DNA of 17,210 bases from an uncultured Oscillospiraceae bacterium (GTDB lineage: Bacteria; Bacillota; Clostridia; Oscillospirales; Oscillospiraceae). Below, one piece after another: positions 14,509 to 17,210 of the stretch (positions are counted from its first letter, which is position 1; each line of letters opens with the position of its first letter). Location of the stretch: NCBI GenBank assembly GCA_910587395.1, contig CAJULJ010000058.1:1-17210 (forward strand), given 5' to 3'. The position numbers and the translations under genes were made by a program. Under the pieces are notes generated by a model. The model saw only the letters and a program-made list of their open reading frames with translations. It was not told the DNA's origin and searched no databases.

Positions 14509-15341
14509 CGGTCCTAATTTTATACAGCAAGCGTACTACTGTAATGGTTATGCGGGGGGATTTGAGTGTTTCTGCGGAGATTATGCTCTATCCCATGATG
14601 CTTCTCCTCCTCTCTTTGATCCTTTTGACAACCTTCGACCGGCTCATTGCTCTGTCCAAAGAAAAGCAGCAGCAGTTCCTGGTTGATTTGAGCCGGAATT
14701 ATCAATACGAAAATCTTCAGGCACAGCTTGCAGCCCAGGAGGATGTCCGCAGAATCTATCATGACATGAAAAATCATTTGCTTCTTTTAGAGACCATGTC
14801 CAATAATCAACAAAGAGACTATATCAAAGATATTCTTGCTGAAACCAACAGCTATGGTTCCCTTTTTGATACAGGCAGCAAAACGTTGGACGGCCTTCTC
14901 CTCGCCAAATTTTTGGATGCTAAAAATCGCGGTGTGCATCTTTCGGCAAATATAGATTTAACTTCAATCAATTATTTGGAACCCATTGATGTCTGCGCCA
15001 TTTTCGGTAATGCAATTGATAATGCCGTCGAGGCGTCAGAAAGGCTTCCCAACCCAGTGGATCGATTTGTGGAAATCAAGAGCGGACCCTTTGCGGATCA
15101 GTTGGCAATTCGTGTAATCAACAGCTATGCGGAAGGTACTGTCCAGCTGATAAACGATCAGATGATAGAAAGTACGAAAGCTGACAGAGCGCATCACGGC
15201 ATTGGACTGTCCAGCATCCGCCGGTCGGTAGAGAAATACGGAGGAGTCCTGTCTCTTCGCACCACCCCCAACCACCGACTGCTTTTGAGCATTCTTTTGC
15301 CGAGGTCCTCCGAATCGCAGCAAAAAGGCAATGGGCGCTGA
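14487..15341 (+). pseudogene. GHKL-type sensor kinase lacking its N-terminal sensor
   Basis: The frame is homologous to the C-terminal half of AgrC-like kinases. Two hydrophobic helices remain (AIIGIVTVLILY and MLYPMMLLLLSLILLTTF). They are followed by a coiled linker, the His in RIYHDMKNHLLLLE (residue 73 if ATG 14544 is used), the N-box CAIFGNAIDNAVEAS and the G-box HHGIGLSSIRRSVEKYGG. The kinase core is complete, but about four membrane helices are missing relative to the kinase at 12352. The frame opens inside the truncated regulator, whose stop (14508) lies within it. ATG 14544 and ATG 14583 are possible starts, the second with a GCGGAGATT stretch in front. Its stop codon lies inside the 20-bp terminator stem. 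It may be a soluble or weakly anchored orphan kinase, or a dead fusion. Confidence 0.72.
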
Positions 15342-15366
15342 ACACCTTCAGCGCCCATTGCCTTTT
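15323..15366. terminator. Bidirectional intrinsic terminator, 20-bp perfect stem
   Basis: 15323-15342 pairs perfectly with 15347-15366 around a CACC loop. The stem core is GC rich (GGCAATGGGCGCTGAA) and flanked by A4-5 and T4 runs on the two sides, so it works in both directions. It lies between the convergent kinase remnant (plus) and hydrolase copy 3 (minus) and includes the kinase stop codon. Confidence 0.88.
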
Positions 15367-15385
15367 GATGTGAGTTCCTTCCAGC

Positions 15386-17200
15386 TTACAGGGAGAATGA
15401 CTGAATTTGACCATACAGAAGAGCGCAGTTCGCGCAAATGATCCCCATAAGGATTGCGCCAAGCCAGATGTTTCCGGTTTTTCTGTACAGATATGTATTG
15501 CCGCCCGCTCCGATGGCCATACCGACCGGCATCCCCCAGATGCGGGTGATATCCGTTCCCCAGTCTGCCACGGCCGTCGGGCCGGAACCACAGGAAATCT
15601 GCATAGCATTCTGAAGGAACACCATGAATGTGATGGTTCCCGCAGCCAGAACGATGTTGACTCCCATTGCAATCGCGGTATCCTTGGCTTCGCTTCCAGT
15701 AGAGGGGAGCCGGCGTTCCACATTCATGCCGACAGCGGCCATGGCAAAGCAGATAATCCACGCAATGTAATAGTGGACTGCATAGGGCAGCTTGGACCAG
15801 ACAATTGGCTTGAATCCAAAAAACAGGCAGTAAAAATCCGTTCCGAAAACACTCTGCTGAATTGAGAGATAGTTCCAGCCGGCTAAAGCAACAATCAGCG
15901 CGACAGCCAGCGCCTTCACCATCATCATTACATCAAGGCCAGTGTGGCCTTCGGAGGTGATTCCATAGTCCCGTAAGGTTGACTTCTGTTTTTTCCCATC
16001 TGTGAAAACGAAAAGAATAAAGGTCAAAAGGCCGAGTACATTCAATCCGATCACATTTCCAAGGGCAATGTTGGCAAACCGAACGGGCATCCAACTCAAA
16101 TTTTCAGATTTTACGCCGAAGTAGCCGACAAGTCCCAGACCGCCCGTATAAAGGATAATAATGGGAAATAGGACAGCGCATACAACGCTTATGGCCAGTC
16201 CAGTTTTACGCAGGCCGATATTTCTGGGAAGCGGCTGCTTTATGCAGGCGAATATGGAGACCTCTTCCACCAGTACCAGGGCAAACATAACAAGCATGGC
16301 CGCAAAGCTGAGCATGCCGAAAAGTCCGACGATGTCTTTGAGCGGCCATACCTGGTCGCTGCCGTCGATTGGATTGGGGAGAGAAATGCTACTTTGGGTA
16401 AAGTTGATGAGATTCTGAATATGGCTGGAATTGATAAAGGCGGCTTCATGAATCTGATCCTGGATCTCGACCAGCATATGAGCGTCGCCGGTCTCATAGC
16501 TTCCATACAGTTTGCCGGGAACGATAACCTCATCTTCAATGTCGTATCCATTTGCTCGCATATTTTCGGTGGTTTCCCTGCGGAACGGCTCAACTGGGTT
16601 ACGGGTATCCGCTGTGCCGTTGATGACGAGCATATTTCCGGTATAATATTTTCCATCGATCCCCTGCTGGTCGCGGCTGGCATTGGAGATCATGCATACA
16701 GCTGCGCCGTGCTTGATGGTGGTGTAGTAGGATTGAGCTCCGCCCAAGGAATGGCCGCCTGTGACCAACCGGCTGGGATCGACGAAGGGCAACGCCACAA
16801 GGTAATTCGCAAACAGGTCAGTAACTGCATTTTGCCCAAGCCGGTTGTGTTCATTCCATTCTGAGTCACCAGCACCCAGAGTGTCAACGGAAATACAAAC
16901 AACGCCGCGGCGAGAAAACTCGACGCACCAGGACTCGTGGTTGCGGCCGCTGCCCGCACCGCCGTGGGTGAAAATCGCAGCTGGAGCGGGGGTATCATCG
17001 GTGGCCGACTTGGGAACATACATCAGCGCGCTGTACCGCAGCCCGTCGTTACCGACCAATGTCAAACGTGTGATTCGCACACCTCCCCATCCAGTAATGA
17101 CCCCCCAATTGACAACGGACAACAAGAGAGTAGTCGCCAGAACGATCAGGAGAATCCTAGATGGTGTCGTCAATAAACGAGGAGCCAAATGGCAATACAA
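15386..17200 (-). CDS. Membrane protein with extracytoplasmic alpha/beta hydrolase and C-terminal multi-helix domain (copy 3)
   Basis: 604 or more residues with the same plan as the protein at 9486-11456. An N-terminal anchor (~15-31) leads to the signature NWGVITGWGGVRITRLTLVG. The hydrolase domain has FTHGGAGSGRNHESWCVEFSRRG, GAGDS, Ser151 in GHSLG, probable acid Asp198 (NGTAD) and probable base His251 (QIHEAAF). From ~290 come about eight membrane helices with loops RNIGLRKTG, TDGKKQKSTLRDYG, SVFGTDFY.(L)FFGFK, NVERRLPSTGSEA and a terminal LYRKTGNIWLG. The frame is open to the right edge. TTG 17200 gives an N-terminus about as long as copy 1, but an upstream start outside the window is equally possible. 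It is convergent with the kinase remnant and shares its terminator. The substrate is unknown; three sequence-divergent copies suggest different substrates or partners. Confidence 0.84.
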   Translation of the reverse strand: MYCHLAPRLLTTPSRILLIVLATTLLLSVVNWGVITGWGGVRITRLTLVGNDGLRYSALMYVPKSATDDTPAPAAIFTHGGAGSGRNHESWCVEFSRRGVVCISVDTLGAGDSEWNEHNRLGQNAVTDLFANYLVALPFVDPSRLVTGGHSLGGAQSYYTTIKHGAAVCMISNASRDQQGIDGKYYTGNMLVINGTADTRNPVEPFRRETTENMRANGYDIEDEVIVPGKLYGSYETGDAHMLVEIQDQIHEAAFINSSHIQNLINFTQSSISLPNPIDGSDQVWPLKDIVGLFGMLSFAAMLVMFALVLVEEVSIFACIKQPLPRNIGLRKTGLAISVVCAVLFPIIILYTGGLGLVGYFGVKSENLSWMPVRFANIALGNVIGLNVLGLLTFILFVFTDGKKQKSTLRDYGITSEGHTGLDVMMMVKALAVALIVALAGWNYLSIQQSVFGTDFYCLFFGFKPIVWSKLPYAVHYYIAWIICFAMAAVGMNVERRLPSTGSEAKDTAIAMGVNIVLAAGTITFMVFLQNAMQISCGSGPTAVADWGTDITRIWGMPVGMAIGAGGNTYLYRKTGNIWLGAILMGIICANCALLYGQIQSFSL

Positions 17201-17210
17201 CGAATTTGGA

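Overview
The window looks like a chromosomal segment of a GC-rich, anaerobic clostridium, probably of the Oscillospiraceae (Flavonifractor/Oscillibacter-like); the placement is inference. The grounds are a reductive amino-acid (Stickland-type) 2-hydroxyacyl-CoA dehydratase operon, Gram-positive ribosome binding sites, a VanS-type kinase, and LytTR/GHKL two-component genes. No rRNA, tRNA, CRISPR array or transposase gene was seen.

Left edge (1-760): a VanS-type histidine kinase fragment runs in from outside and is joined, out of frame, to the last ~100 residues of a membrane alpha/beta hydrolase. Next (800-8480) comes a catabolic module. A GntR/FCD regulator is divergent from hadI-hadB-hadC, a 5'-truncated transporter, hadA (CoA-transferase), a 46-residue stump of an acyl-CoA dehydrogenase, a YczE-like membrane protein and the first half of an acyl-CoA ligase. 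The had promoter has a near-consensus -35 and -10. Its -10 box lies inside a 53-bp palindrome whose centre is a FadR-type TGGTNNNACCA site, so repression by the divergent GntR protein is the simple model. HadA would load CoA onto a 2-hydroxy acid (leucine- or aromatic-derived), HadI would activate HadBC with ATP and an electron, and HadBC would dehydrate it to the enoyl-CoA. The reductase that should finish the pathway is only a stump here.

Right half (8475-17210): an unusual set of paralogous membrane hydrolases. Each has one N-terminal membrane anchor, an extracytoplasmic alpha/beta hydrolase domain with GHSxG, and a C-terminal block of about eight membrane segments. There are two long copies (9486-11456, and 15386 to the right edge), one N-terminal half (8475-9326) and the C-terminal piece at 319-630. 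They alternate with LytTR response regulator / GHKL kinase operons. One is intact (11648-13677). The other (14095-15341) is collapsed into a lone receiver plus a kinase without its sensor. Between the intact regulator and the divergent hydrolase lie three copies of a CAACTGG-containing repeat at exact 21-bp spacing, which fits LytTR (VirR/AgrA-type) binding boxes.

A recurring oddity is five places where a gene is cut and joined directly to part of another (about 319, 4961, 6970, 8478 and 14480). Either this locus is a hotspot for deletion and recombination, or the contig contains assembly joins. The sequence alone cannot decide, and statements about missing pathway steps depend on it.
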